Below, piece after piece: positions 19,558 to 27,992 of a stretch of 64,000 nt of DNA; within the stretch, counting starts at the first letter, position 1; each line of letters starts with the position of its first letter. The notes below the pieces were generated by a model. The model searched no databases, was not told where the DNA came from, and was given only the letters and a program-made list of their open reading frames with translations. This DNA is from Rhodospirillales bacterium. GTDB taxonomy: Bacteria; Pseudomonadota; Alphaproteobacteria; Rhodospirillales; JAPHRK01. The stretch spans positions 62,001 to 126,000 of the forward strand of contig JAPHRK010000009.1 in NCBI GenBank assembly GCA_026196105.1, given 5' to 3'. The position numbers and the translations under genes were made by a program.

Positions 19558-20016
19558 ATGTTTCGTTTTTTAGCTTATTGTGCGATATTCTTTTCACTTG
19601 CGGCATGCCAGACAATTGATCAGCCTAAATTTGTGATGCTAGAGAAAGCAGATTCAAGTTATCAACAGCTTGATTTTCCATTTCAAACAAATGTTGCTGG
19701 AAAGTTTAATGTACCCGTCAAATTTAGGGTTTTTGATAGCGATGGTAAGCTAGGCGTATGTGCTTACTATACTAATACGAAAACCAGTTGTGATGGCATC
19801 ATCGTTGATACTTGGTTTGATGCTGCATATTTAGAAGTAGATGGTAAACCTGCAGGCTCAATGAGCCATTTAGATAATGTGCATCTTAATCCTGGTCAAA
19901 AATATGGAACAGCTAGCTGTGTCCAATTTAAGACTCCTTTTAAAAAAGAATATAAAGATAACCCATTCAGGTATCTGCGGTTTAAAGGTCGAAGAGTTTC
20001 TGCCTCATGTGGATAG
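19558..20016 (+). CDS. Putative lipoprotein, unknown function
   Basis: A 152-residue protein with a short hydrophobic leader and a lipobox ending SLAAC (Cys about residue 17), so it is predicted to be lipid-anchored. The mature part is beta-rich with several Cys (VCAYY, KTSCDGI, TASCVQF and a C-terminal Cys), suggesting disulfides in the periplasm. I do not recognise the family. The upstream DNA contains GATTGAA and TTCAATC arms around an AT-rich core near 19488-19512, a possible promoter/operator. It is a single gene between the nap terminator and two small minus-strand genes. Confidence 0.65.
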   Translation: MFRFLAYCAIFFSLAACQTIDQPKFVMLEKADSSYQQLDFPFQTNVAGKFNVPVKFRVFDSDGKLGVCAYYTNTKTSCDGIIVDTWFDAAYLEVDGKPAGSMSHLDNVHLNPGQKYGTASCVQFKTPFKKEYKDNPFRYLRFKGRRVSASCG

Positions 20017-20033
20017 AAAAGTTTAGTCAATTT

Positions 20034-20237
20034 TTACTTTGAAGAAGTAGCCCAATCCATCATCCCCTTTCCCCAACGTTCTGCGGTCTCAACATCCATG
20101 TCAAAAATGGTAAAGCGTTTGCCTTCTTTGATGCGCAGGCGCAGGAGTTTTGTATCGCCCTCAAAAGTGACTTCGAGGAGTTCAATTTGCTGATTAAAGG
20201 GGGCGGTAAATTTGTCGAGAGATTTTACGTCTTCCAT
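20034..20237 (-). CDS. Small conserved-looking protein, unknown
   Basis: A 67-residue soluble protein, MEDVKSLDKFTAPFNQQ at the start and a beta-rich middle (LLEVTFEGDTKLLRLRIKEG), ending in a helix. The start at 20237 is preferred because the preceding gene's stop lies only 2 bases upstream, giving a tight two-gene operon. A longer reading to 20282 would overlap that gene. The family is not recognised; the DVETAERWGKGM tail suggests a small binding domain. Confidence 0.65.
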   Translation of the reverse strand: MEDVKSLDKFTAPFNQQIELLEVTFEGDTKLLRLRIKEGKRFTIFDMDVETAERWGKGMMDWATSSK

Positions 20238-20239
20238 TC

Positions 20240-20437
20240 CTAGCCGCCCCAGGAAAAGGCGGTTTCGACTTTGAGTTCCCAATCGCGCGGCGTGTCGGGG
20301 AAGTCGGGTTTAATGTCCATACTAAGCAAGACGCCCCCTTCTTTGCCAACTTGTCCGATTAAGATGAGCAGGTCTTTAAAAGTTTGGACTTCTTTATGGC
20401 GGATAATGATATCGCTGAGGTTAAGAGGCGTCGTCAT
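20240..20437 (-). CDS. Small protein, unknown, first of a two-gene operon
   Basis: A 65-residue protein beginning MTTPLNLSDIIIRHKE and ending TAFSWGG. The ATG at 20437 has the ribosome site GGAGCT five bases upstream, which fixes the start. Alternating hydrophobic strands (FKDLLILIGQ, GGVLLSMDI) suggest a compact beta fold. Function unknown; it probably acts with the product of the next gene, 2 bases downstream. Confidence 0.65.
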   Translation of the reverse strand: MTTPLNLSDIIIRHKEVQTFKDLLILIGQVGKEGGVLLSMDIKPDFPDTPRDWELKVETAFSWGG

Positions 20438-20499
20438 GGGGTAGCTCCTTTTTTGCGCTTCGCTGCATTCATGCGTCACTTAGGTGTAGGGAGTATCCC

Positions 20500-20632
20500 T
20501 AAAACCCTGGGCTCACGCCCGAATAGTCGGGCGGGCCCGCAGTCGCAGCCCAAATTTTTTGGGACATTGAGGCCCCGGCGAATCATTTCGCCGTAAGCCC
20601 AAGGGGTCAAAGACCCCATCCGGCAATTGAGG
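20500..20632. other. GC-rich hairpin cluster
   Basis: Several short dyads lie in a row: GGGCTCACGCCC, GTCGGGCGGGCCCGC, CCCAAATTTTTTGGG, GGCGAATCATTTCGCC and GGGGTCAAAGACCCC. The last resembles the core of the intergenic repeats A-D. Likely a degenerate repeat or composite terminator between the dioxygenase and the small genes. Confidence 0.5.
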
Positions 20633-20639
20633 GCATAAT

Positions 20640-21524
20640 TTAATCTCCATTAATTCTGTCAAAATATCTCGCACGATACATCAGGCGTTTTTTGCTTGGG
20701 TCATCATCATCTTCGAATCCGGTGCGCGTGTGAAGCACATTATTTCCGATCAAGCCTTGGCCGGATTCTAGGGTATGTTCAAAGATATATGGGCTGTCAC
20801 TGTGGAGAATGTCTAATAACCGTTGTCTGGCTTGTTCAACAAGTGGGGCTTCACTCCAGATGACATGGCGCTTACGGATGGTGTAGCGCATATGGAGGTT
20901 GCCGTTGATGACCGAGAAAATTGGCCCGGTGCGTGACCCTCGGATGAACTCACCACTTTCTTCATTTGGCGGAATGGTCATGACCTCGGGTTGCATTAGA
21001 GCCTCGATATAGTCAGGGTTCTCATCCCTAAGCAACAGATAGGCCATTTCATGATCCATTAGGGAGTTTCGCCCCCCTTCTTTGGCGGGGCATTCACAAT
21101 GAAGGATCAGGGCCCTGATTTGTTTGTCCAGCTCATTGTAATAACCATCCGTGTGCCAACTGATTGGTCGAGTGGTGTAGGGGATGTATCCCGCGCGGCG
21201 TTCTCCGTCGCATGAAACCGTCAAAGCCGTTACCGCGTCTTCGCCAGTTAGCAAGGGTTGATCAAGAGCTGATATACCAAAATGCTGGCCAATATTTACC
21301 GGAGTGTCGATGCCTTTGCGCGTGGTGGTGGCATAGACCGCCATGTTTGCTTTTCTGATCCTATCTAACATGGCATCTGATTCGGCAAGTGTAATATTAT
21401 CCGGATCCTTAATCTCAACCACTAAGTCACCCACTGCCTGAGGGTGCGATTCGAGCTTTTGATCCCTCCAGGCCTTGAAAGCATCGATATTTTTTAAATC
21501 AAATGGATTTTTTTGATCATTCAT
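20640..21524 (-). CDS. TauD/TfdA-type Fe(II)/2-oxoglutarate dioxygenase
   Basis: A 294-residue dioxygenase-like protein. The facial triad is visible as H124 and D126 in ISWHTDGYY and H265 in NNVLHTRTGF. The 2-oxoglutarate-binding Arg is expected near R284 in the RARYF tail. Members hydroxylate sulfonates, betaines or amino acids; the substrate cannot be told here. Its position between nap and dsr invites a taurine-type role, but the substrate pocket is not diagnostic. ATG 21524 is divergent from dsrA, sharing a 250-base AT-rich gap. Confidence 0.82.
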   Translation of the reverse strand: MNDQKNPFDLKNIDAFKAWRDQKLESHPQAVGDLVVEIKDPDNITLAESDAMLDRIRKANMAVYATTTRKGIDTPVNIGQHFGISALDQPLLTGEDAVTALTVSCDGERRAGYIPYTTRPISWHTDGYYNELDKQIRALILHCECPAKEGGRNSLMDHEMAYLLLRDENPDYIEALMQPEVMTIPPNEESGEFIRGSRTGPIFSVINGNLHMRYTIRKRHVIWSEAPLVEQARQRLLDILHSDSPYIFEHTLESGQGLIGNNVLHTRTGFEDDDDPSKKRLMYRARYFDRINGD

Positions 21525-21649
21525 TGCCTTGGGAATCCCTATTTTTTCGTAATATTACAAAAATTGAATATAACTTGCTTGATAATTTATATTTTTTGAA
21601 TATGATTTGTCCAGTCGGCGTTTAAAAGACCGATGAAAAATTGAAAATG

Positions 21650-21683
21650 AAAGCCAGAATAAAACCAATAACTGGCTTTTTGG
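21650..21683 (+). promoter_or_regulatory. Hairpin with T-run in the dsrA leader region
   Basis: AAAGCCAG and CTGGCTTTT pair around a 14-base loop and run into TTTTT, about 95 bases before dsrA. No plus-strand gene lies upstream, so if transcribed it belongs to the dsr leader and could act as an attenuator, or it could end an unseen short transcript. Confidence 0.45.
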
Positions 21684-21778
21684 TGTGAATACAGGGCGGG
21701 GCTTAAACAAGTTTGACCCCACATATAGGTAGAGTATCCCTCTGAAGGTGAAATACCATAGGCGATTGGAGTGTGACC

Positions 21779-23038
21779 GTGACCAAAAAAGACCACGATA
21801 CCCCTTTGCTTGACGAGCTTAAAGAAGGCCCATGGCCGAGCTTCGTCAACGGTTTGAAACGTTTGTCCCAGGATGAGGACCAGCAATATTCAGGGCAGGT
21901 AAAAGATTTGCTTGGCCAGCTGGAGCACTCTTATGAGACCAGGCGCGGTTATTGGAAAGGGGGGACGGTTAGTGTCTTCGGTTACGGCGGTGGTGTTATT
22001 CCCCGTTTTTCTGAAGTTGCGGAGAAATTCCCTGAATCTTCTGAGTTTCATACTTTGCGGATTATGCCTCCTGCTGGAAACCACTATGACACCAATACCT
22101 TGCGCAAAATGTGCGATATATGGGAAGAGCACGGTTCTGGTCTGATTGCTTTCCATGGTCAATCTGGTGATATTATGTTCCAGGGGTGCTCCACGGACCA
22201 AGTGCAGCCGGCCTTTGATAAGATCAACGAAATGGGTTTTGACATGGGGGGCGCTGGCCCTGCGCTCAGGACCGCCATGAGCTGCGTCGGTCAGGCCCGT
22301 TGTGAGATGTCATGTTTTGATGAGCAACGCGCCCATCGCACCATCATCAATGAATTCCTTGATGAAATGCATCGCCCGGCTCTGCCTTACAAAATGAAAT
22401 TCAAATTCTCTGGTTGCCCGAACGATTGCGTTAACGCCATTCATCGTGCTGACTTTGCTGTGCTCGGGACCTGGCGTGACGACATGAAGGTCAATCAGGA
22501 TGAAGTTAAGAAGTATGTCGCTGAAGCGGGTCGTAAGTATACCATCGACAACGTGATCACCCGTTGCCCAACCAATGCGTTGAGCCTTAACGACGATGAT
22601 ACCTTGGATGTGGACAACAAAAGCTGTGTCCGTTGTATGCACTGTCTAAACGTCATGAATAAAGCTCTGTCTCCTGGGGATGACAAAGGCATTACAGTTC
22701 TCATCGGCGGTAAGCGTTCGCTCAAAATTGGCGATCAAATGGGTTCTGTGATCAAACCATTTATGAAACTTGATACGGATGAAGATTTTGCGGCCCTGAC
22801 CGAATTCGCTGAAGAAGTTATCGACTTCTTTGCTGAAAATGCTCTGGAGCATGAACGTATCGGTGAAACCATTGACCGCATTGGTCTGTCTAACTTCCTC
22901 GATGCCTTGGATGTTGACGTTGATCCAAACATGATTGCTCAACCACGGACTAATTCATACGTCCGCATGGATGACTGGGACGAACAAGCTGAGAAGTGGG
23001 AAGAGATCAAGTCTCAATCCGCTGATGCAGCAGAGTAG
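21779..23038 (+). CDS. dsrA: Reverse dissimilatory sulfite reductase alpha subunit DsrA
   Basis: A 419-residue siroheme/4Fe-4S subunit of the cytoplasmic DsrAB enzyme, which in sulfur oxidisers turns DsrC-bound sulfur to sulfite. Siroheme/cluster Cys are in TAMSCVGQARCEMSC and KFSGCPNDC; the inserted ferredoxin domain has CVRCMHCLNVM. I prefer GTG 21779, because GGAG sits 7 bases upstream and the N-terminus (KDHDTPLLDELKEGPWPSF) then matches DsrA length; GTG 21773 is the alternative. The gene order that follows (EFH, L, N) marks the oxidative type. First gene of dsrABEFHCMKLJOPN. Confidence 0.96.
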   Translation: MTKKDHDTPLLDELKEGPWPSFVNGLKRLSQDEDQQYSGQVKDLLGQLEHSYETRRGYWKGGTVSVFGYGGGVIPRFSEVAEKFPESSEFHTLRIMPPAGNHYDTNTLRKMCDIWEEHGSGLIAFHGQSGDIMFQGCSTDQVQPAFDKINEMGFDMGGAGPALRTAMSCVGQARCEMSCFDEQRAHRTIINEFLDEMHRPALPYKMKFKFSGCPNDCVNAIHRADFAVLGTWRDDMKVNQDEVKKYVAEAGRKYTIDNVITRCPTNALSLNDDDTLDVDNKSCVRCMHCLNVMNKALSPGDDKGITVLIGGKRSLKIGDQMGSVIKPFMKLDTDEDFAALTEFAEEVIDFFAENALEHERIGETIDRIGLSNFLDALDVDVDPNMIAQPRTNSYVRMDDWDEQAEKWEEIKSQSADAAE

Positions 23039-23053
23039 GGGAGGAATAGTAAT

Positions 23054-24136
23054 ATGAGTGAAGCAGATGCAATGCCACGGCGCCCGGATGAACACGGTGT
23101 TCCCGACCCTTTTCCCTTTATGCACCCAGTCTTAAAGGCCAATTTTGGTAATTGGGATTATCACGACCGTCCTCGCCCCGGCGTTTTGCGCCACGTGTCA
23201 AAAGATGGCGTAGAAGTCTGGACAGTTCGCGCAGGTACCCAACGCCAAATGGACATTCACACCATTCGCAAGCTTTGCGATATCGGGGATGAATTTGCCG
23301 AAGGCCACGTGCGCTTTACCACCCGCAGCAACATCGAATATATGGTGAGCACGGTTGATAAAGTAGACCCTTTGGTGGCGAAACTTCAAGCAGAAGGCTT
23401 CCCGGTTGGCGGAACAGGAAACTCTGTTTCCATGATCTCCCACACCCAAGGGTGGCTGCACTGTGATATCCCCGGCACCGACGCTTCGGGTGTGGTGAAA
23501 TCTTTGATGGATATGATGTACGAAGAATTCATCAACGAAGATATGCCAAACCGGGTTCGTATCACCACCTCTTGTTGCCAAATCAACTGTGGTGGGCAAG
23601 GTGATATTGCTATCAACGTACAATATACCAAACCACCTGTGATCAACCACGACTTGGTGGCTAACGTTTGTGAACGTCCGGCTGTTGTTGCTCGTTGTCC
23701 AGTTGCGGCTATTCGCCCTGCCATGGTTAACGGTAAGGCATCGCTAGAAGTTGATGAAAAGAAATGTGTTTGCTGTGGTGCCTGTTATCCTCCATGCCCA
23801 CCCATGCAAATCAACAGCGACGAGTCTACTAAAATCGCCGTTTGGGTTGGTGGTAAGCACTCTAACGCCCGAAGCAAGCCAACCTTCCATAAATTGGTTG
23901 TTTCCAATCTACCTAATAATGCCCCACGCTGGCCTGAAGTGGCTGAAGTGGTTCGCAAAATTCTTATGGCTTACAAAGAAGATGCCAAAGATTGGGAACG
24001 GATTGGTGAGTGGATTGACCGCATCGGTTGGCCTCGTTTCTTCGAGATGACAGAGACGCCCTTTACCCGCCACCACATTGATGACTACCGCGGTGGACGG
24101 CGTAACCTCAACACCTCAGCACATATTCACTTTTAA
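23054..24136 (+). CDS. dsrB: Reverse dissimilatory sulfite reductase beta subunit DsrB
   Basis: A 360-residue beta subunit carrying the catalytic siroheme site. Visible are TSCCQINCGGQGDIAI (cluster/siroheme Cys pairs), the substrate-side RFTTRSNIEYMVS and the ferredoxin domain CVCCGACYPPCPP. It starts 15 bases after dsrA behind GGGGAGGAA. Full length compared with characterised DsrB. Confidence 0.96.
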   Translation: MSEADAMPRRPDEHGVPDPFPFMHPVLKANFGNWDYHDRPRPGVLRHVSKDGVEVWTVRAGTQRQMDIHTIRKLCDIGDEFAEGHVRFTTRSNIEYMVSTVDKVDPLVAKLQAEGFPVGGTGNSVSMISHTQGWLHCDIPGTDASGVVKSLMDMMYEEFINEDMPNRVRITTSCCQINCGGQGDIAINVQYTKPPVINHDLVANVCERPAVVARCPVAAIRPAMVNGKASLEVDEKKCVCCGACYPPCPPMQINSDESTKIAVWVGGKHSNARSKPTFHKLVVSNLPNNAPRWPEVAEVVRKILMAYKEDAKDWERIGEWIDRIGWPRFFEMTETPFTRHHIDDYRGGRRNLNTSAHIHF

Positions 24137-24159
24137 ATCCTAGGGGGGATGTGAAGAAG

Positions 24160-24519
24160 ATGAAGTTTGGAATACTCGTCAATGAGGGGCCGTTTACCCA
24201 TCAGGCATCTGATACGGCCTATCATTTCGCCAAAAACGCCTTAGCGAAGGGCCACGAGATTAATCGTGTGTTCTTCTATAACGACGGTGTCAACAATGCC
24301 AATAAACTCTCTGAGCCCCAAGCTGATGACCGCAATTTGGTCAAGCTTTGGTCAGAGCTTGCTGTTGAGCATAAACTTGATTTGGTTGTTTGTGTCGCTG
24401 CGGCACTTCGTCGGGGAATCAAAGATGAATTGATCCCTGAGGGTTTCAGAATTTCCGGTCTTGGTCAGCTTGTTGAAGCTGGCATTGAAGGTGACCGTTT
24501 GATGGTTTTTGGGGATTAA
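24160..24519 (+). CDS. dsrE: Sulfur-transfer protein DsrE
   Basis: A 119-residue subunit of the DsrEFH hexamer, which passes sulfur from TusA to DsrC. It begins KFGILVNEGPFTHQASDTAY, matching DsrE closely. The conserved active Cys is in LVVCVAAALRRGI. ATG 24160 is chosen over GTG 24151 on homology and on spacing from AGGGGGG. Presence of DsrEFH indicates the sulfur-oxidising form of the pathway. Confidence 0.95.
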   Translation: MKFGILVNEGPFTHQASDTAYHFAKNALAKGHEINRVFFYNDGVNNANKLSEPQADDRNLVKLWSELAVEHKLDLVVCVAAALRRGIKDELIPEGFRISGLGQLVEAGIEGDRLMVFGD

Positions 24520-24523
24520 GATT

Positions 24524-24910
24524 ATGGAAGATGATGACGAATTCGAAGGTGAAGTAAAACGCTTCCTCTATGTGAACCGTAAAGCACCACACGGGACCAT
24601 TTATGCTCTGGAAACACTGGAAACAGTATTGATTGCTGCGGCCTTTGATCAAGACGTGAGCATGGTGTTCATTGATGATGGTGTTTATCAAATTAAAAAA
24701 GATTGGGATACCACCAACGTTAACATGAAGAACTTCTCAAAAACCTATCGCGCCCTTGATGGTTACGATGTGGAGAAGCTTTATGTTGAGAAGGAATCCA
24801 TGGAAGCGCGCGGGCTAACCGAGGATGACCTGATCGTTGATGTTGAAGTCTTATCTGCGGCTGAATTGAGTGACCTGATGGATGCTCAAGACGTCGTGAT
24901 TTCATCTTAA
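24524..24910 (+). CDS. dsrF: Sulfur-transfer protein DsrF
   Basis: A 128-residue DsrE-fold subunit of DsrEFH. RFLYVNRKAPHGTIYALETLE and MVFIDDGVYQIKK are typical. No Cys is visible at the DsrE position, consistent with DsrF being non-catalytic. ATG 24524 starts 4 bases after the dsrE stop; the in-frame ATG 24509 would overlap dsrE. Confidence 0.94.
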   Translation: MEDDDEFEGEVKRFLYVNRKAPHGTIYALETLETVLIAAAFDQDVSMVFIDDGVYQIKKDWDTTNVNMKNFSKTYRALDGYDVEKLYVEKESMEARGLTEDDLIVDVEVLSAAELSDLMDAQDVVISS

Positions 24911-24926
24911 AGGGGGCGACTAAATT

Positions 24927-25232
24927 ATGATGTTACACACAGTAAACAAATCGCCCTTTGAGCGTAATGCTCTTTCAAGTTGCCTCCGCCTTGCCAAGAA
25001 AGGCAGCGGTATCCTTTTGATTGAGGATGCTGTCTATGGGGCCTTGGCTGATAATGCTGAGGGCAAGAAGCTGGCAGAGCGCAATGGCGATTTTAAACTC
25101 TATGTACTTGGCCCAGATTTAGAAGCGCGTGGCGTGGCTGATAAACCTCTTATTGATGGCGTTACTGTTGTCGATTACGGTGGGTTTGTTGACTTAGCTG
25201 CCGAGCACGATGCCGTGCAATCTTGGCTTTAA
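24927..25232 (+). CDS. dsrH: Sulfur-transfer protein DsrH
   Basis: A 101-residue TusB-like subunit of DsrEFH. LHTVNKSPFERNALSSCLRL at the start and GILLIEDAVYGAL are hallmarks. It follows dsrF by 16 bases behind AGGGGGCG, with ATG-ATG at 24927/24930. It completes the hexamer that hands sulfur to DsrC, encoded next. Confidence 0.94.
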   Translation: MMLHTVNKSPFERNALSSCLRLAKKGSGILLIEDAVYGALADNAEGKKLAERNGDFKLYVLGPDLEARGVADKPLIDGVTVVDYGGFVDLAAEHDAVQSWL

Positions 25233-25263
25233 AATATAAATATCCTTAACGGAGGAAATAACC

Positions 25264-25596
25264 ATGGAATATACACTTAATGGCGCAACATTTGCCGCTG
25301 ATGAAGAAGGTTACCTGACCGACCTCAGTCAATGGAACGAAGAACTTGCCGTTTTAATCGCTGAAGACGAAAAAATTGAAATGGCTAATGATCACTGGGA
25401 AGTAGTTAACTTCCTGCGTGAGTACTATGAAGAGTACCAAATCGCTCCAGCTATTCGCGTTCTGACCAAAGCCGTAAAGAAAAAACTTGGTGCCGACAAA
25501 GGCAACAGCAAATATCTCTATGAGCTGTTCCCCTATGGTCCAGCTAAACAGGCTTGTAAAATTGCCGGTTTGCCTAAGCCAACGGGTTGCATCTAA
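25264..25596 (+). CDS. dsrC: Sulfur carrier protein DsrC
   Basis: A 110-residue carrier whose flexible C-terminal arm holds the sulfur being oxidised. The end KQACKIAGLPKPTGCI shows both redox Cys, C98 and the penultimate C109 with ten residues between, which marks true DsrC rather than TusE. The Shine-Dalgarno is very strong (CGGAGGAAATAACC). It is followed by a two-tier hairpin before dsrM, consistent with a need for excess DsrC. Confidence 0.96.
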   Translation: MEYTLNGATFAADEEGYLTDLSQWNEELAVLIAEDEKIEMANDHWEVVNFLREYYEEYQIAPAIRVLTKAVKKKLGADKGNSKYLYELFPYGPAKQACKIAGLPKPTGCI

Positions 25597-25603
25597 GAGC
25601 CTC

Positions 25604-25662
25604 AAGGTTCCTCCGCTCCCGCTTGATAAAAGCGGGAGGCTTGGGAGAGAAAGAGGGACCTT
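25604..25662 (+). promoter_or_regulatory. Two-tier hairpin between dsrC and dsrM
   Basis: Inner stem CTCCCGCTT/AAGCGGGAG (9 pairs, 5-base loop) sits inside an outer stem AAGGTTCCTC/GAGGGACCTT (10 positions, one wobble). No T-run follows, so it looks like an RNA processing or stabilising structure rather than a full terminator. It would separate abundant dsrC message from the downstream membrane-complex genes. Confidence 0.65.
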
Positions 25663-25687
25663 AAGGGAGTAAGTCAAGGGAACCGCT

Positions 25688-26422
25688 ATGTTAACGACGA
25701 TCTATGCAATCCTTTTTTATGTCGCCACACTGATTTTTGTCGGTGGGTTGGCCTATAAGATTCGGACCTATTTCGTGACCCCTGCTCCTTTGAAGATTGC
25801 GACCACACCAGCCCCCACAACAACCGGGGGCGTGGTCTTCCGTATGGCGCGGGAAGTGGCCCTGTTTGAAAGCCTGTTTAAATCCAACAAGTGGATTTGG
25901 CTTTTCGGCTACGTTTTCCACGCGGCCTTAGCTTTGGTGATTATTCGCCACTTACGATATTTTATTGAGCCTGTATGGACTTGGGTTGTCCTGGCTCAGC
26001 CCTTCGGAATTTACGCAGGTCTGGCGATGGTAGGCGCTTTGGCCGGCCTGTGGTTCCGAAGGTTTGCTGTTGATCGGGTGCGATATATAAGCGGTCTTTC
26101 TGATCATCTGATGCTGGCAATGTTGATAGCCATCGGGGTCAGCGGATTGGCGATGAAGTTTGTTTCTAAGACCGATATCGTTGCGGTCAAAGCCTTTACT
26201 ATGGGTTTGGTGACTTTTGATTGGCAACCTTTGCCCACTCATCCCGCTCTGTTGATACACCTTGGTTTGGTTGCTTTGTTAATGATAATCTTTCCATTTA
26301 GCAAACTCCTGCACGCCCCCGGCGTATTCTTTAGCCCGACCCGGAACCAAGTGGACAATCCACGGGAAAAACGTCATCTGGCTCCCTGGGCCGCAAAGCT
26401 AGAAACGAAAGCTGGGGAGTAA
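25688..26422 (+). CDS. dsrM: Membrane cytochrome b subunit DsrM
   Basis: A 244-residue NarI-like diheme cytochrome b of the DsrMKJOP membrane complex that links DsrC trisulfide/thiol chemistry to the quinone pool. About six hydrophobic helices are seen, with His residues in the helices around FGYVFHAALALVIIRHLRY and LLIHLGLVALL as candidate heme ligands. FSKLLHAPGVFFSPTRNQ at the end is characteristic. It is followed by dsrK after 4 bases. Confidence 0.94.
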   Translation: MLTTIYAILFYVATLIFVGGLAYKIRTYFVTPAPLKIATTPAPTTTGGVVFRMAREVALFESLFKSNKWIWLFGYVFHAALALVIIRHLRYFIEPVWTWVVLAQPFGIYAGLAMVGALAGLWFRRFAVDRVRYISGLSDHLMLAMLIAIGVSGLAMKFVSKTDIVAVKAFTMGLVTFDWQPLPTHPALLIHLGLVALLMIIFPFSKLLHAPGVFFSPTRNQVDNPREKRHLAPWAAKLETKAGE

Positions 26423-26426
26423 GATT

Positions 26427-27989
26427 ATGGGTGAATATGAAACTCCTGAAATGGATGACTACGCCAAGACGCCGGAATTAGCGCCTTGCTCTATGGCCCA
26501 CAGTCAGCCTTTTATTGCCGCTCCCAACCATCAGGAAGACTTGGGTTTCCCAGGAGAATTAGTTGATAACTGGCAAGAAAAGGCCATTGAGAAATTTGGT
26601 GAGCTCTTAACGAAGTACCGCTCCCTCAGAGTTTATATGGATGGCTGTGTTAAATGCGGCGCCTGTACCGATAAATGCCACTATTTCCTCGGTACGGGTG
26701 ATCCCAAAAATATGCCCGTTGCTCGCCAGGATTTGATGCGCAAAGTCTATCGCCGTTATTTTACTTTTGCCGGGAAATATTTCCCCTGGCTCGTTGGCGC
26801 TGAAGACCTGACCAAAGAGGTTCTCGACGAGTGGTACACATACTTCCATCAGTGTTCCCAATGCCGTCGTTGTTCCGTTTATTGCCCTTATGGTATCGAC
26901 ACCGCTGAAATTTCTATGGCGGCACGTGAGATCATGGATCACATCGGCCAAGGTCAGAAGTACTGCAACGAGATCATAGGCAAGGTCCATGTGCTGGGCA
27001 ACAATCTTGGATTGCCTGCCAAGGCCCTTCGGGCCACTTTGGATGACCTAGAAGAAGATATCTTCGATGATATTGAGGTGGAAGTAAAACTGCCTTTGGA
27101 TGTTAAAGGCGCAGATGTTCTTCTGGTGACACCAAGTGCGGACTTCTTTGCTGAACCTCATATTGATGGCTTGATTGGCTATGCAAAAGTTTTTCACCAA
27201 TCAAACACCAGTTGGACTTTAAGTTCTTATGCTTCAGAAGCCGCTAACTTTGCTATGTTCATTGGTTCCTATGACCAGATGAAACAAATTGCCGAGCGCA
27301 TTCGTAAAGCGGCTCAAGATTTGGGGGTAAAGCGGATTGTTGTTGGAGAATGTGGCCACGCCTGGCGGGTGGCTTACAATTTCTGGAATACGCTTGCAGG
27401 GCCATTTGATTTCTTAGATCAATCAGTGCCCTCCCCCATGCATATCACCGAGTTCACCTACAAGCTGATTGAAGAAGGCAAGTTAAAGCTGGACAAATCC
27501 CAGAACGACCATATGACTTTAACCTTCCATGATTCTTGTAATGTTGCGCGAGCTTCGCGCATTGGGGATGATCCTGGTGGACAGTTCTTTTATCCCCGTG
27601 CCGTGATCAAGGCGGTCTGCAACAATTATATCGATATGGCTCCTGATACCATCCATGAACACACTTATTGTTGTGGTGGCGGTGGTGGCTTGTTGACCGA
27701 TGATCTGATGGAGCTTCGCGTTAAAGGGGCCAAGCCTCGCATGGAAGCGTTGAACCAAGTTACCGAGAATAATGGTGTAACCCACATGGCGGCAATTTGC
27801 GCAATTTGCAAAAGCCAATTTTCTAAAGTTATGCCCAAGTACGGCTTTGAAATGGACGGTGTTGTCAGTGTCCACCAATTGGTGAGCAATGCCATCGTTA
27901 TTGAGCCGGACGAAGTGGAAGAAGATGAGGAAGAGGCTGATAATAATGGCCCATCCGACGAACAAATTGAAGAACGGGAAGAGGCTTAA
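26427..27989 (+). CDS. dsrK: HdrD-like iron-sulfur subunit DsrK
   Basis: A 520-residue cytoplasmic subunit of DsrMKJOP and the probable site where DsrC is oxidised or reduced. Two ferredoxin motifs are present (CVKCGACTDKCHYF and CSQCRRCSVYCPYG). CCG-type segments that build the noncubane cluster follow (HDSCNVAR, YCCGGGGGL, AICAICKSQF). The last 30 residues are very acidic (DEVEEDEEEADN), a tail I would not call universal. It is coupled to dsrM and dsrL. Confidence 0.95.
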   Translation: MGEYETPEMDDYAKTPELAPCSMAHSQPFIAAPNHQEDLGFPGELVDNWQEKAIEKFGELLTKYRSLRVYMDGCVKCGACTDKCHYFLGTGDPKNMPVARQDLMRKVYRRYFTFAGKYFPWLVGAEDLTKEVLDEWYTYFHQCSQCRRCSVYCPYGIDTAEISMAAREIMDHIGQGQKYCNEIIGKVHVLGNNLGLPAKALRATLDDLEEDIFDDIEVEVKLPLDVKGADVLLVTPSADFFAEPHIDGLIGYAKVFHQSNTSWTLSSYASEAANFAMFIGSYDQMKQIAERIRKAAQDLGVKRIVVGECGHAWRVAYNFWNTLAGPFDFLDQSVPSPMHITEFTYKLIEEGKLKLDKSQNDHMTLTFHDSCNVARASRIGDDPGGQFFYPRAVIKAVCNNYIDMAPDTIHEHTYCCGGGGGLLTDDLMELRVKGAKPRMEALNQVTENNGVTHMAAICAICKSQFSKVMPKYGFEMDGVVSVHQLVSNAIVIEPDEVEEDEEEADNNGPSDEQIEEREEA

Positions 27990-27992
27990 GCC

